DNA from: Mesorhizobium sp. M1E.F.Ca.ET.045.02.1.1
Lineage (GTDB): Bacteria; Pseudomonadota; Alphaproteobacteria; Rhizobiales; Rhizobiaceae
Direction of reading: 5' to 3'
DNA: 64,000 bases
NCBI RefSeq assembly: GCF_003952485.1
Contig: NZ_CP034447.1
Coordinates: 4,540,501-4,604,500, forward strand
Part shown: positions 49,692-58,122 of the stretch, in pieces
Layout: every line of letters starts with the position of its first letter
Position numbering within the stretch: the first letter of the stretch is position 1
The notes under the pieces: model-generated
Seen by the model: only the letters and a program-made list of their open reading frames with translations
Told to the model about the DNA's origin: nothing
Databases searched by the model: none
Position numbers and translations under genes: made by a program

Positions 49692-49809
49692 TGCCGTGCG
49701 ACGTTATCTCGGGGTCATGTGCCGATTCCGGCGCAAGACGGGGTTTGATAGGAGGGAAGGGCGACGCTCCTGCGTGGCGATGCCTGGACGTTTGGGCGTG
49801 GGAGCGAGA

Positions 49810-50196
49810 ATGCGGGAATATTACACGATCACCGAGCTGACGCGCGAATTCGACGTGTCGACGCGGACGTTGCGTTTCTACGAGGACGAAGGGCTGGTGC
49901 AGCCGATCAGGCGCGGACGCACGCGGCTGTTCCGCCCCTCCGACCGGCATCTCATCCGTCAGATCATGCGCGGAAAGCGACTCGGCTTCTCGATCGCCGA
50001 GATCCGCGAGATCATCCAGATGTACAAGGAGCCGCCCGGCGAGGTCGGCCAGCTCAAGCTGATGATCAAGCGCATCGAGGAAAAGCGCGAGGACCTGCGC
50101 CAGAAGCGGCGCGACCTCGAGGAAACGCTGGCCGAACTCGACCAGGCGGAAGAGTCCTGCGTCGAGCGGCTGGCGGAGCTTGGCGTCAACACCTGA
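49810..50196 (+). CDS. MerR family regulator (LiuR-like)
   Basis: A 128-residue regulator with the MerR winged HTH at its N-terminus (YYTITELTREFDVSTRTLRF, EDEGLVQPIRRGRTRLF) and a C-terminal dimerisation coiled coil (IKRIEEKREDLRQKRRDLEE). There is no metal-binding cysteine cluster, only one Cys near the end, so it is not a metal sensor. The N-terminus matches the LiuR-type regulators of branched-chain acid breakdown, but no such genes are adjacent. The next gene starts 26 bases later. Confidence 0.85.
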   Translation: MREYYTITELTREFDVSTRTLRFYEDEGLVQPIRRGRTRLFRPSDRHLIRQIMRGKRLGFSIAEIREIIQMYKEPPGEVGQLKLMIKRIEEKREDLRQKRRDLEETLAELDQAEESCVERLAELGVNT

Positions 50197-50222
50197 GGGA
50201 TGAACTGGCGATCGATCAAACC

Positions 50223-50729
50223 GTGTTCATGATTCTGACTTGGCTGTTTGTCGCCGCAGTCGTCGTCCACAATCTGGAAGAAGCACTTCTGTTGCCAGCC
50301 TGGTCGGAGCAGGCCGGGCGTTGGCATAGTCCTGTCGGGGCGCGCGAATTCCGGTTCGCCGTGTCCATGCTCACTCTTCTTGCAGGCATTGCCGCTGTGC
50401 TCGCCAGCGTTCAGGGGCGAGGGAGCCTCGGCGCGTATCTTCTGTCAGGTTACGCGCTGGCGATGCTGCTCAATGTGGTCTTTCCACACCTCCTCGCCAC
50501 AATTGCCATGCGCCGCTATATGCCGGGCACTGCGAACGCTCTTGCGTTGAACCTGCCGGTCACCGCCGCGCTGCTGCGTCAGGCGTTTCGGGAGGAATAC
50601 ATCGCACCGATGCGTTTCGCCTGGGCCGGGCCGGCTGTCGTCATGGCGATCATGCTGTCGATCCCGGCGCTGTTTTATCTCGGCAGAAAACTGTGGCCCG
50701 ACACCGGAAAGGCATCACGCCGAACGTAG
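50223..50729 (+). CDS. HXXEE domain membrane protein
   Basis: A 168-residue protein with four to five membrane helices and the defining HNLEE motif near residue 16 (VVVHNLEEALLLP), plus later conserved His (VFPHLL). HXXEE proteins are uncharacterised, with His/Glu pattern suggesting a metal site. The start is GTG 50223; an ATG two codons later is equally possible. Confidence 0.75.
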   Translation: MFMILTWLFVAAVVVHNLEEALLLPAWSEQAGRWHSPVGAREFRFAVSMLTLLAGIAAVLASVQGRGSLGAYLLSGYALAMLLNVVFPHLLATIAMRRYMPGTANALALNLPVTAALLRQAFREEYIAPMRFAWAGPAVVMAIMLSIPALFYLGRKLWPDTGKASRRT

Positions 50730-50741
50730 GCTGTGTCACGA

Positions 50742-51221
50742 TCAGATCCAGCGCCGCACTCTTTTCGCGTAGTCGCGGTATTTCTTGCCGAACTTCGCCG
50801 CCAGCATCTTTTCTTCCTTCTCGATCGCCAGCTTCTGCGTCGCGAAGGCGGCGAGGAAGGCGAACAGCAGGAACCAGGCGATGCCGGTGATGAAAGAAAC
50901 GCCGATCAACAGGAGCGTGTTGGCGAGATACATCGGATTGCGGGTGACGCCGAAAGGGCCCGACGTCACCAGATGGTCGGGCTCGGCATTAGGATCGAGC
51001 GTGGTTTTCGCGCGCACCATGGCTCGGATCGCCGTGACCCAAAGTGCTGCGACGCCGAAGAGCGCCACCCAGCCGGCGCCGACCAGGATGTCGCCAAAGA
51101 TGTCGCCGATCCAGGGCAGCGGGTAGAGCATGCCGAGCACGACGCTCAGCACTATCGCCACGACATAGATCACGGGCGGCCAGGGAATGATCCCGTGTCT
51201 GGGCTTTGCGACGCCTGTCAT
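50742..51221 (-). CDS. Isoprenylcysteine methyltransferase-like membrane methyltransferase
   Basis: A 159-residue ICMT/phospholipid-methyltransferase-type protein with about four membrane helices. The SAM-binding features of the family are visible: LVTSGPFGVTRNPMYLANTL, followed by EEKMLAAKFGKKYRDYAKRV. The start at 51221 overlaps the stop of the upstream DUF1624 gene (ATGA). Bacterial members methylate varied substrates, so the target is unknown. Confidence 0.8.
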   Translation of the reverse strand: MTGVAKPRHGIIPWPPVIYVVAIVLSVVLGMLYPLPWIGDIFGDILVGAGWVALFGVAALWVTAIRAMVRAKTTLDPNAEPDHLVTSGPFGVTRNPMYLANTLLLIGVSFITGIAWFLLFAFLAAFATQKLAIEKEEKMLAAKFGKKYRDYAKRVRRWI

Positions 51222-52219
51222 TGCTGCCCTCCCTCCATCTCGTCCTCGGTCGCGGCGGTGCAGGTGCTCGCCAGATCGGCCAGATGCGATTTCCAGGCGC
51301 TGGACTGGTCGTTGCTGTAGAGCTTGTCGAGAGACCCTTCGCCCTTCAGCGTGTCCAGCATGCAGCCACAATAGCTTGAACAGAACTTCGTGTCCCGCTG
51401 CTGTTCGCACTGCGCCTGGCAAGCCGGCAGGAAGCCGGCTTCCTTGTCCTGAGGGGCGGGAGGCATGACCTGCGACAACAGCCAGACCGAGCCGAACAGC
51501 ACCGGCTGATGGATGAGGTAGAAGGCAAGGCTGTGCCGGCCAATGAAGGTGAGCGGGTTCGACCAACGGCTGGGTGTCCAGGTTCCCAGCCAGGCGAGAA
51601 GGCCCGACGCTGAAGCGAGCTTAACCGCCGCCATGCCCGCGAGCACCGCGCCGAACCATGGAAACTGCGGCACATAGTCGTTGGAGCGCGGGTTGGTCGC
51701 CGACAGCCCGACCCACCACAGCGCCGGATGGTCGAAGACTTCCGAGCGCAGATAGGAGGGCGCCGCGATCACGGCTGCTGCGACAATTGCCGTCAGCAGC
51801 GCCGGCAGCCTGAGAAACGCGAGACCGAGCAGGCTGGCCAGCGCGATCTCATGCAGGATGCCGAAGAAGATGAAGCCGTCCGGAGTCGCGATATAGGTGA
51901 CGGCCGAGATGGCGATCGCCGCGACCGCAACCATGGCAAAGCGTTTCCAGAAGCCCGGCCAGCGGATCTGGCGGCCATGCGCCAGGAACAGGCTGACGCC
52001 GACCAGGAAAAGGAAGGTCGAGGCGATGCCGCGGGCGTAGAGCTTCCACCAGCCGAAAGCGGTCAGGCCGGGCGCTGTGTAGCCGAAGTTTTCGAGGTCC
52101 CAGGTGAAGTGGTAGCTCGCCATTGCGATCAGCGCGATGCCGCGCAGGATATCGATGGCGGCGATGCGGCCGTGCTTCGGCGCGTCCTGAACGGGGTCGC
52201 TCGTCGTTTGAAGGCTCAT
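51218..52219 (-). CDS. DUF1624/heparan-alpha-glucosaminide acetyltransferase-like membrane protein
   Basis: A 333-residue protein. The family opening RIAAIDILRGIALIAMASYHF is followed by seven or eight membrane helices with FIGRHSLAFYLIHQPVLFG near the end, as in acyltransferases that modify surface glycans. The C-terminal ~65 residues form a soluble, cysteine-rich tail with two CX3C motifs eight residues apart (about residues 267-284), unusual for this family. Coupled to the methyltransferase gene downstream. Confidence 0.8.
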   Translation of the reverse strand: MSLQTTSDPVQDAPKHGRIAAIDILRGIALIAMASYHFTWDLENFGYTAPGLTAFGWWKLYARGIASTFLFLVGVSLFLAHGRQIRWPGFWKRFAMVAVAAIAISAVTYIATPDGFIFFGILHEIALASLLGLAFLRLPALLTAIVAAAVIAAPSYLRSEVFDHPALWWVGLSATNPRSNDYVPQFPWFGAVLAGMAAVKLASASGLLAWLGTWTPSRWSNPLTFIGRHSLAFYLIHQPVLFGSVWLLSQVMPPAPQDKEAGFLPACQAQCEQQRDTKFCSSYCGCMLDTLKGEGSLDKLYSNDQSSAWKSHLADLASTCTAATEDEMEGGQQ

Positions 52220-52434
52220 GATCTCGCAATCCGATTCAGTCGTGCCAAACGACTATCACGGTTCGGCCGAACAACAGAGCGTGGATCGGCGGCGGCCGCC
52301 GCAGCCGCCCGGCAAGCCGCTTTAGGCCAGCGGCGGAAAGCCTTTGACCGGCTTCGCTTTTCGGCTTTTCGGAGTCGGTTTCCTGCTACCGGTCCGCTAC
52401 TAGATTTGGCGAGCGATTCACTTTCGGAGGGCCG

Positions 52435-53634
52435 ATGTCCACCCATGTGCGCCATCCGATCTGGCTTCCGGCTCTGAGGCCCGCCGATGCGCGCACCTTC
52501 GCCTCGCTCTATGCGGTCGAATCCTTCGCCCGCGCCACGATCTCCAGCGTCATCCCGATCCAGGCCTACGAGATCCTGCAAAATGAGCAGACCGTCTCGA
52601 TCCTCTACACCATCGTGTCGCTGCTCGGACTTTCGGTGACGCTGTTCATGCCGATGCTGATCCGCCGCTTCGCCCGACGCTGGGTCTACACGGCCGGCTG
52701 CCTGATGCTGGCGCTCGGCTCGGTCTTCTTCGTCACCCACACACTGCCGGGCCAACTCGCCGGCATGCTCTGCCGCGTCATGGGGGCGAGCGCGCTGTCG
52801 ATCACGCTCAACCTCTACATCATGGACCACATCCGCAAGACCGATTTCATGCAGGCGGAATCGCTGCGCATAGCGTGGTCGATGTTCGCCTGGACAGGTG
52901 GGCCGACGCTCGGCATCTTCCTCTACACGCGCTTCGGCATCTATGCCGCGCATGGCGCGGTCGTGGCCTTCGCGCTGTCGCTGCTGGCGCTGTTCTGGGC
53001 CTACCGGCTGGGCGACAACCCGTCGATCCGCCCCGGCAAGAGCCGGCCGGCCAATCCGCTCGCCAATATCGGCCGCTTCATCGCGCAGCCGAGGCTCAGG
53101 CTCGCCTGGCTGATCGCCTTCGGCCGCTCCTGCTTCTGGACGACCTTCTTCGTCTATGGTCCGCTGTTCATGGTGATCACGGGCGAGGGCAAGCTTGCAG
53201 GCGGGCTGCTGGTTTCGGCGGGCAACGCGCTCTTGTTCATGGCGATCTTCTGGGGCAAGGCGGGCAAGCGCTTCGGCGGCCGCCAGACTATGACCTTCGC
53301 CTATTTCGCCATGGCGGCGATGCTTTTTGCGGCAGGCGGAGTCGGCGAGACCGCGCCGCTGCTCACCGCTGCCTTCCTGCTCTGCGGCGCGCTCTTCACC
53401 ATCGCGCTCGATGCGCTGGGCTCGACCGCCTTCATGCGCTCGGTGCGCGCTTACGAGAGGGCGCAGATGGCGGCGGTCTACCGCACCTATCTCGACTTTT
53501 CCGAGCTGACGCCGCCGCTGGTCTATTCGGTGGTGCTGAGCTTTTTCGGGCTGGGCTCGGTGTTCGTCACGCTCGGCCTGTTGGCCGCCTTCTGCGGCTT
53601 TTTCACCTGGCGCTATCTGCCGAAGTCGTTTTGA
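52435..53634 (+). CDS. MFS transporter
   Basis: A 399-residue major facilitator superfamily protein with 11-12 hydrophobic helices and the inter-helix basic loop MLIRRFARRWVY. No substrate motif is recognisable. Its last 32 bases overlap the 3' end of the convergent oxygenase gene. Confidence 0.8.
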   Translation: MSTHVRHPIWLPALRPADARTFASLYAVESFARATISSVIPIQAYEILQNEQTVSILYTIVSLLGLSVTLFMPMLIRRFARRWVYTAGCLMLALGSVFFVTHTLPGQLAGMLCRVMGASALSITLNLYIMDHIRKTDFMQAESLRIAWSMFAWTGGPTLGIFLYTRFGIYAAHGAVVAFALSLLALFWAYRLGDNPSIRPGKSRPANPLANIGRFIAQPRLRLAWLIAFGRSCFWTTFFVYGPLFMVITGEGKLAGGLLVSAGNALLFMAIFWGKAGKRFGGRQTMTFAYFAMAAMLFAAGGVGETAPLLTAAFLLCGALFTIALDALGSTAFMRSVRAYERAQMAAVYRTYLDFSELTPPLVYSVVLSFFGLGSVFVTLGLLAAFCGFFTWRYLPKSF

Positions 53635-54793
53635 ACTCTGCGTGGCGCCCTCGCACCCATTCGTGGAAGCGGCGCAGGTCGTATTCCTCAGGCATCAGCA
53701 CGCCGGCCTCGTGGCGGATCGAGCGCAGGCCCTTCTGATTGACCTCGCAGATCGCGGCGTCCTCCTCCAGCACCTGGGTGCCGAAGGCGACGATGTTGTC
53801 GATATCGGTTTGCGCAAGAGCATCGGGCGCGAACAGCCATTCGGCGGTGAGCTCCGTCAGCTCGGGTCCCAGCGGGGCGAGCCTCACCGTGCGGACATAG
53901 TCGACATGGCCGACGATGAACATCGAGGGCAGCGACGTTGCGTAGGTCTGGCCGGCGGCGCGCTCGGCCGGCGTCAGGCCGGCAAAGACCGGACCATGCA
54001 CGCGCCCGTCGCGCGACCAGGTCTCGGCGCCGGCGCGCAGGCCGCCGGAAAACTCCGGCGCGTCGTTGTCGGCGTGGCGGGCCCATTCCGGATCGTCGTG
54101 CCTCGCCATCAGGCCCCGGCCGTAGATCGGCACCAGCCGCGACAGGTCCTTGTGGACGCCCGGGCAGTGCAGGCACTCGTTGAAGTTCTCCCAGAAAATC
54201 TTCCAGTTGCAGTTCATCACCTTGCTGAGCCGATGCCCGGTGACGAGCGTCTCCAGCGGCCAGTTGGCAAGGTCGCCGGAGGCGGGATCGAACGAGGCTT
54301 CCGCCGTGCCGCCGGCATCCTTTGCAAGGTTGATGAAGACGAAGCCGCGCCACACCGACAGCGCCACGCGGTAGAGCGGGTAATCGGTCTTGTCGAATCC
54401 CTCGGGCAGCGATTTCGACGGCACGCGCACGAGATCGCCGCGCAGCGAATAGGACCAGGCGTGATAGGGGCAGGTGAGGAGCCTTGCCTTCAGCCGGCCT
54501 GCGCTTTCCTGGCAAAGCTGCGAGCCGCGATGCCGGCAGGTGTTGTGGAAGGCGCGCAAGCTCCCGGTCTCGTCGCGCAGCACGACGACCTCCTGCGAGC
54601 CGATGCGGATTGCGCGGAAGGCGAGGGGGTCCGCGAGATCGGCCTCGCGGCAGACCATCAGCCAGCTTCGGTACCAGATCGCATCGAGATCGCGCAGATA
54701 CCCGTCGGCGTCCCGATAGGCGGACGACGGCAAGGTCGGCTCGAGGCGGGTCAGGCCGTTATAGAGATCGCGTTGGCTCGGATTCGGCTGCAT
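53603..54793 (-). CDS. Rieske-type aromatic ring-hydroxylating oxygenase alpha subunit
   Basis: A 396-residue oxygenase. The Rieske [2Fe-2S] ligands are CRH (residues 86-88) and CPYH (108-111). The mononuclear iron site is in WENFNECLHCPGVH, the form found in GbcA, stachydrine demethylase and carnitine oxygenase CntA. It thus more likely N-demethylates or splits a quaternary amine than attacks an aromatic ring. No reductase gene is adjacent. The start at 54793 is chosen over an in-frame codon 21 residues upstream because the conserved region begins soon after. Confidence 0.88.
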   Translation of the reverse strand: MQPNPSQRDLYNGLTRLEPTLPSSAYRDADGYLRDLDAIWYRSWLMVCREADLADPLAFRAIRIGSQEVVVLRDETGSLRAFHNTCRHRGSQLCQESAGRLKARLLTCPYHAWSYSLRGDLVRVPSKSLPEGFDKTDYPLYRVALSVWRGFVFINLAKDAGGTAEASFDPASGDLANWPLETLVTGHRLSKVMNCNWKIFWENFNECLHCPGVHKDLSRLVPIYGRGLMARHDDPEWARHADNDAPEFSGGLRAGAETWSRDGRVHGPVFAGLTPAERAAGQTYATSLPSMFIVGHVDYVRTVRLAPLGPELTELTAEWLFAPDALAQTDIDNIVAFGTQVLEEDAAICEVNQKGLRSIRHEAGVLMPEEYDLRRFHEWVRGRHAEFKTTSADSAR

Positions 54794-54931
54794 CGGCTTC
54801 TCCCTGGCTGCCGACAGCCGACACCCGGCCAAACCCGTTGTCAATCGTGTGGCCATTGTGATGTCCCGGTGCCGCCTTTAAGGTCGCTCGCGATCGCCGA
54901 CGGGTTCGCCGGCCGGCCAGGGTGGCAAGGC

Positions 54932-55618
54932 ATGCCTGCAAGAACGATGTCGCTTACCGAGGAACTGGTCGCCCGCTGTTATCGCGCGGTCGAGGATCCA
55001 GGGCCTGATCCTGACGCGCAGCATCTCTCCGACAGCGACTATGAAGAGATGCTGGATGCATTCGAGGGCGAGTTGCCTGCAACCGAACCGCTGTGGCTGT
55101 TCGGCTATGGCTCGCTGATCTGGAAGCCCGAAATCGAGCATGTCGAGGAGCGGGTCGCCGTGGCACGGGGCTGGCACCGCTCCTTCTGCATGAAGATGAC
55201 GCGCTGGCGCGGCACCAAGCAGAGCCCGGGTCTGATGATGGCGATGGATCGCGGCGGCGAATGCAAGGGCGTCGCCTTCCGCCTGAACGGTGGCGAGCGC
55301 CGGCAAGCGCTGGACAAGCTTTTCCGTCGTGAGATGACCCTCAAGCCGACCAGCTACCACCCCCGCCTGCTGCAGCTCGCAACGGACAATGGGCCGTTGA
55401 GGGCGCTCGCTTTCGTCATCAATCGCAAGGGTACGACCTATGCCGGGCCGCTCAGTGAAAGCGAGGTGGTGGAAAGGCTGGCGACGTCCTGCGGCCATTG
55501 GGGTTCCGGTGCCGACTATCTCTACAACACCGTCAAAAATCTCGAAGCGCGTGGCATCCACGATGCCCATCTGTGGCGGCTGCAGCAGCTTGTCGCCGAA
55601 AGGATCGCGGCCTCCTAG
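54932..55618 (+). CDS. Gamma-glutamylcyclotransferase (ChaC-like)
   Basis: A 228-residue protein with the substrate-binding loop LWLFGYGSLIWKPE and downstream family motifs (GWHRSFCMKMTRWRGT; GVAFRLNGGERRQALDKLF). ChaC-type enzymes release 5-oxoproline from glutathione. The open frame runs upstream through the antisense of the oxygenase gene, but CAAGG precedes the ATG at 54932; the ATG at 54947 is the alternative. Confidence 0.88.
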   Translation: MPARTMSLTEELVARCYRAVEDPGPDPDAQHLSDSDYEEMLDAFEGELPATEPLWLFGYGSLIWKPEIEHVEERVAVARGWHRSFCMKMTRWRGTKQSPGLMMAMDRGGECKGVAFRLNGGERRQALDKLFRREMTLKPTSYHPRLLQLATDNGPLRALAFVINRKGTTYAGPLSESEVVERLATSCGHWGSGADYLYNTVKNLEARGIHDAHLWRLQQLVAERIAAS

Positions 55619-55665
55619 CATGTGAATCCATGCCGCAATCGCGCTCCGGCATGGCGGAATTTGGT

Positions 55666-55694
55666 TTGCCGCCTGCGGCGATTCTGCCTATAGT
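55666..55694 (+). promoter_or_regulatory. Promoter of the cbtBA riboswitch transcript
   Basis: TTGCCG (55666-55671), 17-base spacer, TATAGT (55689-55694), directly before the riboswitch. Confidence 0.65.
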
Positions 55695-55705
55695 CGCTCG
55701 CGTCG

Positions 55706-55880
55706 TCGGTTCCGTTTTTGGAGCCAAGAGGGAATGCGGTGAGGGGTGGATTTCCTGCCCAAAGCCGTGGCTGCCCCCGCAACTGTGTGCGGTAGTCCTC
55801 TCCATAAACCACTGAGGATTTTCCTCGGGAAGGTGGGGAAGGGCGCGGATCCGCGAGCCAGGAGACCTGCCGGCGACAGG
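55706..55880 (+). ncRNA. Cobalamin riboswitch (cbtBA leader)
   Basis: Conserved blocks in order: GAGCCAAGAGGGAATGCGGT, CCCCCGCAACTGTGTGCGG, AACCACTGAGG, CTCGGGAAGGTGGGG and the B12 box GAGCCAGGAGACCTGCC. It lies upstream of the cobalt-uptake genes, so uptake and the cob operon at 1-5054 share cobalamin feedback. Confidence 0.95.
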
Positions 55881-55925
55881 AAAGTTGACTTCGATGCCCT
55901 CGGGTGGAGGGCGAAAGGACAAGAC

Positions 55926-56105
55926 ATGAATACCGCTTCCGTCTCCCTCGGCGCCTCCGTCTCCTCGCAGTCGCGCATCATGCAGCTCGCTCTCGCGGCG
56001 CTGCTCGGCATCTTCGTCGTCGGCTTCGTCGGCTTCTCGCATATCGATGCGGTCCACAACGCTGCCCACGACTATCGCCACTCGATGGCGTTTCCCTGCC
56101 ACTGA
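55926..56105 (+). CDS. cbtB: Cobalt transporter subunit CbtB
   Basis: A 59-residue protein with one membrane helix (about residues 20-38) and a C-terminal His cluster, HNAAHDYRHSMAFPCH, likely a cobalt-binding site. Short CbtB proteins always pair with CbtA, which follows 15 bases later. AAAGGACAAG precedes the start. Confidence 0.93.
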   Translation: MNTASVSLGASVSSQSRIMQLALAALLGIFVVGFVGFSHIDAVHNAAHDYRHSMAFPCH

Positions 56106-56120
56106 GGAAGGCCTGACATC

Positions 56121-56915
56121 ATGAATCTGTTTCGCAACGTCGTGTTCATCGCGGCGATCGCGGGGCTCGTGGCGGGCATCGCGCTCGCCTGCATGCAGGC
56201 CTATGCGACCGTGCCGCTGATCCTGAAGGCAGAAGTCTATGAAAAGGCCGGCGGCGGCCATCACCACGACCATGCCGCCAGCACAAACAACAATGCGATG
56301 AGCTCGGCCGCTCCCGCGGACAACGCGATGAGCAGCGCGGCTCCGACCCCCGCCGAAGCGGCTGCTCCGGCCGAGGACGAGGGCTGGGCGCCGGCAGACG
56401 GCTTCGAGCGCTTTGCCTTCAACGTCGTCGCCAACATCGTCACCGGTGTCGGCTTCGGGCTGATCCTGGTCGCGGTTTCCGAATTCGCCGGCGGCATCGG
56501 CAATTGGCGACAGGGCGTGTTCTGGGGCCTGGCCGGCTTTGCCGTGTTCACCCTGGCGCCCGGCCTCGGCCTGCCGCCCGAGCTGCCGGCAATGCCTGCG
56601 GCAGAGCTTTTGCCGCGCCAGATCTGGTGGACTTCGACAGTGGCCGCGACAGCGATCGGGCTCGGCTTGATCGCCTTTCGCAAGTCGCTGCCGCTGGCCA
56701 TCCTTGGCGTGGCGCTGATCGTGGCGCCGCACATCGTCGGCGCGCCGCAGCCCGAAAGCTTCGAGACGGCGATCCCAGAAGGCCTGCATCACCAGTTCGT
56801 GGTGGCGGTGACGCTCACCGATCTGGTGTTCTGGCTGGTGCTGGGCGCGGTCGTCGGCGTGGTGCGCGGCCGCTTCACCGGCGCGGCGACCAGCCTGCGC
56901 GGCAGCTTTGCCTGA
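56121..56915 (+). CDS. cbtA: Cobalt transporter subunit CbtA
   Basis: A 264-residue membrane protein with about six helices, predicted cobalt permease of the riboswitch-controlled CbtAB system. After the first helix there is a His-rich loop (GGGHHHDHAAS) and an Ala/Pro-rich stretch with a repeated NAMSSAAP unit. The stop overlaps the cobP start by 8 bases. Confidence 0.92.
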   Translation: MNLFRNVVFIAAIAGLVAGIALACMQAYATVPLILKAEVYEKAGGGHHHDHAASTNNNAMSSAAPADNAMSSAAPTPAEAAAPAEDEGWAPADGFERFAFNVVANIVTGVGFGLILVAVSEFAGGIGNWRQGVFWGLAGFAVFTLAPGLGLPPELPAMPAAELLPRQIWWTSTVAATAIGLGLIAFRKSLPLAILGVALIVAPHIVGAPQPESFETAIPEGLHHQFVVAVTLTDLVFWLVLGAVVGVVRGRFTGAATSLRGSFA

Positions 56916-57429
56916 TCGCGCCGAGGGTCGCCTGACCTTCATCATCGGCGGTGCGCGCTCGGGCAAGAGCGCGCATGCCGAGGCGTTGGTGACGGCCAGT
57001 CCGTCGCCCTGGACTTACATCGCCACTGCGCAGGCCTATGACGACGAGATGCGCGAGCGCATCGCGCTGCATCGCGCTCGGCGCGGCGAAGGCTGGGTGA
57101 CGATTGATGCGCCGCTCGATCTTGTCGGCGCGATCGAGGCTTTGCCCGATCACCAGCCGGTGCTGATCGATTGCCTGACATTGTGGCTGACCAATCATAT
57201 GCTGGCGGAACATGATGTCGAGGCCGAGTGCCGGCGGCTCTCGGATGTGCTGTCGCGTCCGCGCGGGCCTTGGTTCGTGGTATCGAACGAAGTCGGGCTT
57301 GGCATCGTGCCGGACAATGCGCTGGCGCGCCGGTTCCGCGATGCCGCCGGCCGGCTCAACCAGCAGGTCGCGGCCGTTGCCGATAGTGTGCTGATGATGG
57401 TGGCGGGGCTGCCGCTCAAGGTGAAGTGA
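56908..57429 (+). CDS. cobP: Adenosylcobinamide kinase / adenosylcobinamide-phosphate guanylyltransferase
   Basis: A 173-residue bifunctional enzyme that phosphorylates adenosylcobinamide and adds GMP. Walker A is GGARSGKS (about residues 14-21), the guanylylation histidine is in ERIALHRARR, and VLIDCLTLWLTN and VVSNEVGLGIVP are family motifs. No ATG or GTG lies before the P-loop, so the start is probably TTG 56908, inside the end of cbtA. Confidence 0.92.
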   Translation: MPDRAEGRLTFIIGGARSGKSAHAEALVTASPSPWTYIATAQAYDDEMRERIALHRARRGEGWVTIDAPLDLVGAIEALPDHQPVLIDCLTLWLTNHMLAEHDVEAECRRLSDVLSRPRGPWFVVSNEVGLGIVPDNALARRFRDAAGRLNQQVAAVADSVLMMVAGLPLKVK

Positions 57430-57430
57430 C

Positions 57431-58060
57431 ATGGCCGAAATCGACGACAAGATCATCGACGACGGGGACGCCGAACGCCATCGCGCCAAGATGGTCAAGC
57501 GCAAGGCGGTGCAGGATGCCGAGGTAGCGGGCAAGACGATCGAGAAGGGCCTGCTGATCGTCAACACCGGACCTGGCAAGGGCAAGACAACGGCGGCCTT
57601 CGGCCTGGCGCTCAGGATGCTCGGCTACGGCAAGCGCGTCGGCGTCGTCCAGTTCATCAAGGGCAAATGGCACACCGGCGAAAAGGATGCTTTCGCGGCC
57701 TTCGGCGACCGCGTCGTCTGGCATGCGATGGGCGAGGGGTTCACCTGGGAGACGCAGGACCTGAAGCGCGACATCGCCGCCGCCGAGGCTGCCTGGGCCA
57801 AGGCGCTGGAACTGATGGCCGATCCCTCGATCAGCCTCGTCGTGCTCGACGAGCTCAACATCGCTTTGCGCTACGACTATCTCGATCTGGAAAAGGTGGT
57901 TGCGGCGCTGAAGGCGCGCCGCGAGGGTCTGCATGTCATCGTCACCGGCCGCAACGCCAAGCCGCTGCTGGTCGAAGCGGCCGATCTCGTCACCGAGATG
58001 GGGCTGACCAAGCACCACTTCTCGGCAGGCGTGAAGGCGCAGCAGGGAATTGAATTCTAA
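57431..58060 (+). CDS. cobO: Cob(I)yrinic acid a,c-diamide adenosyltransferase
   Basis: A 209-residue BtuR/CobA-type enzyme transferring adenosyl from ATP to cob(I)alamin precursors. The P-loop is NTGPGKGKTTAAFG and VVLDELNIALRY is the Walker-B-like stretch. The start is one base after the cobP stop. Its stop is the first base of a hairpin shared with convergent cobD. Confidence 0.95.
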   Translation: MAEIDDKIIDDGDAERHRAKMVKRKAVQDAEVAGKTIEKGLLIVNTGPGKGKTTAAFGLALRMLGYGKRVGVVQFIKGKWHTGEKDAFAAFGDRVVWHAMGEGFTWETQDLKRDIAAAEAAWAKALELMADPSISLVVLDELNIALRYDYLDLEKVVAALKARREGLHVIVTGRNAKPLLVEAADLVTEMGLTKHHFSAGVKAQQGIEF

Positions 58061-58122
58061 GGTGTGTCGATATTCAGGTGATGCCGGCCTGCGAACGGCC
58101 TGACCTGAACCTCAACACACCT
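58060..58122. repeat. Hairpin repeat between convergent genes (copy 2)
   Basis: AGGTGTGT pairs with ACACACCT, TTCAGGT with ACCTGAA and GCCG with CGGC, forming a three-part stem that fills the whole gap between cobO and cobD. The right half closely matches 32317-32337. A likely bidirectional terminator. Confidence 0.75.

Noticed and set aside
53642..54931. Upstream extension of the ChaC frame to 658 codons
   Set aside because: The extra 430 codons are antisense to the Rieske oxygenase, and the conserved protein starts at about 54932.
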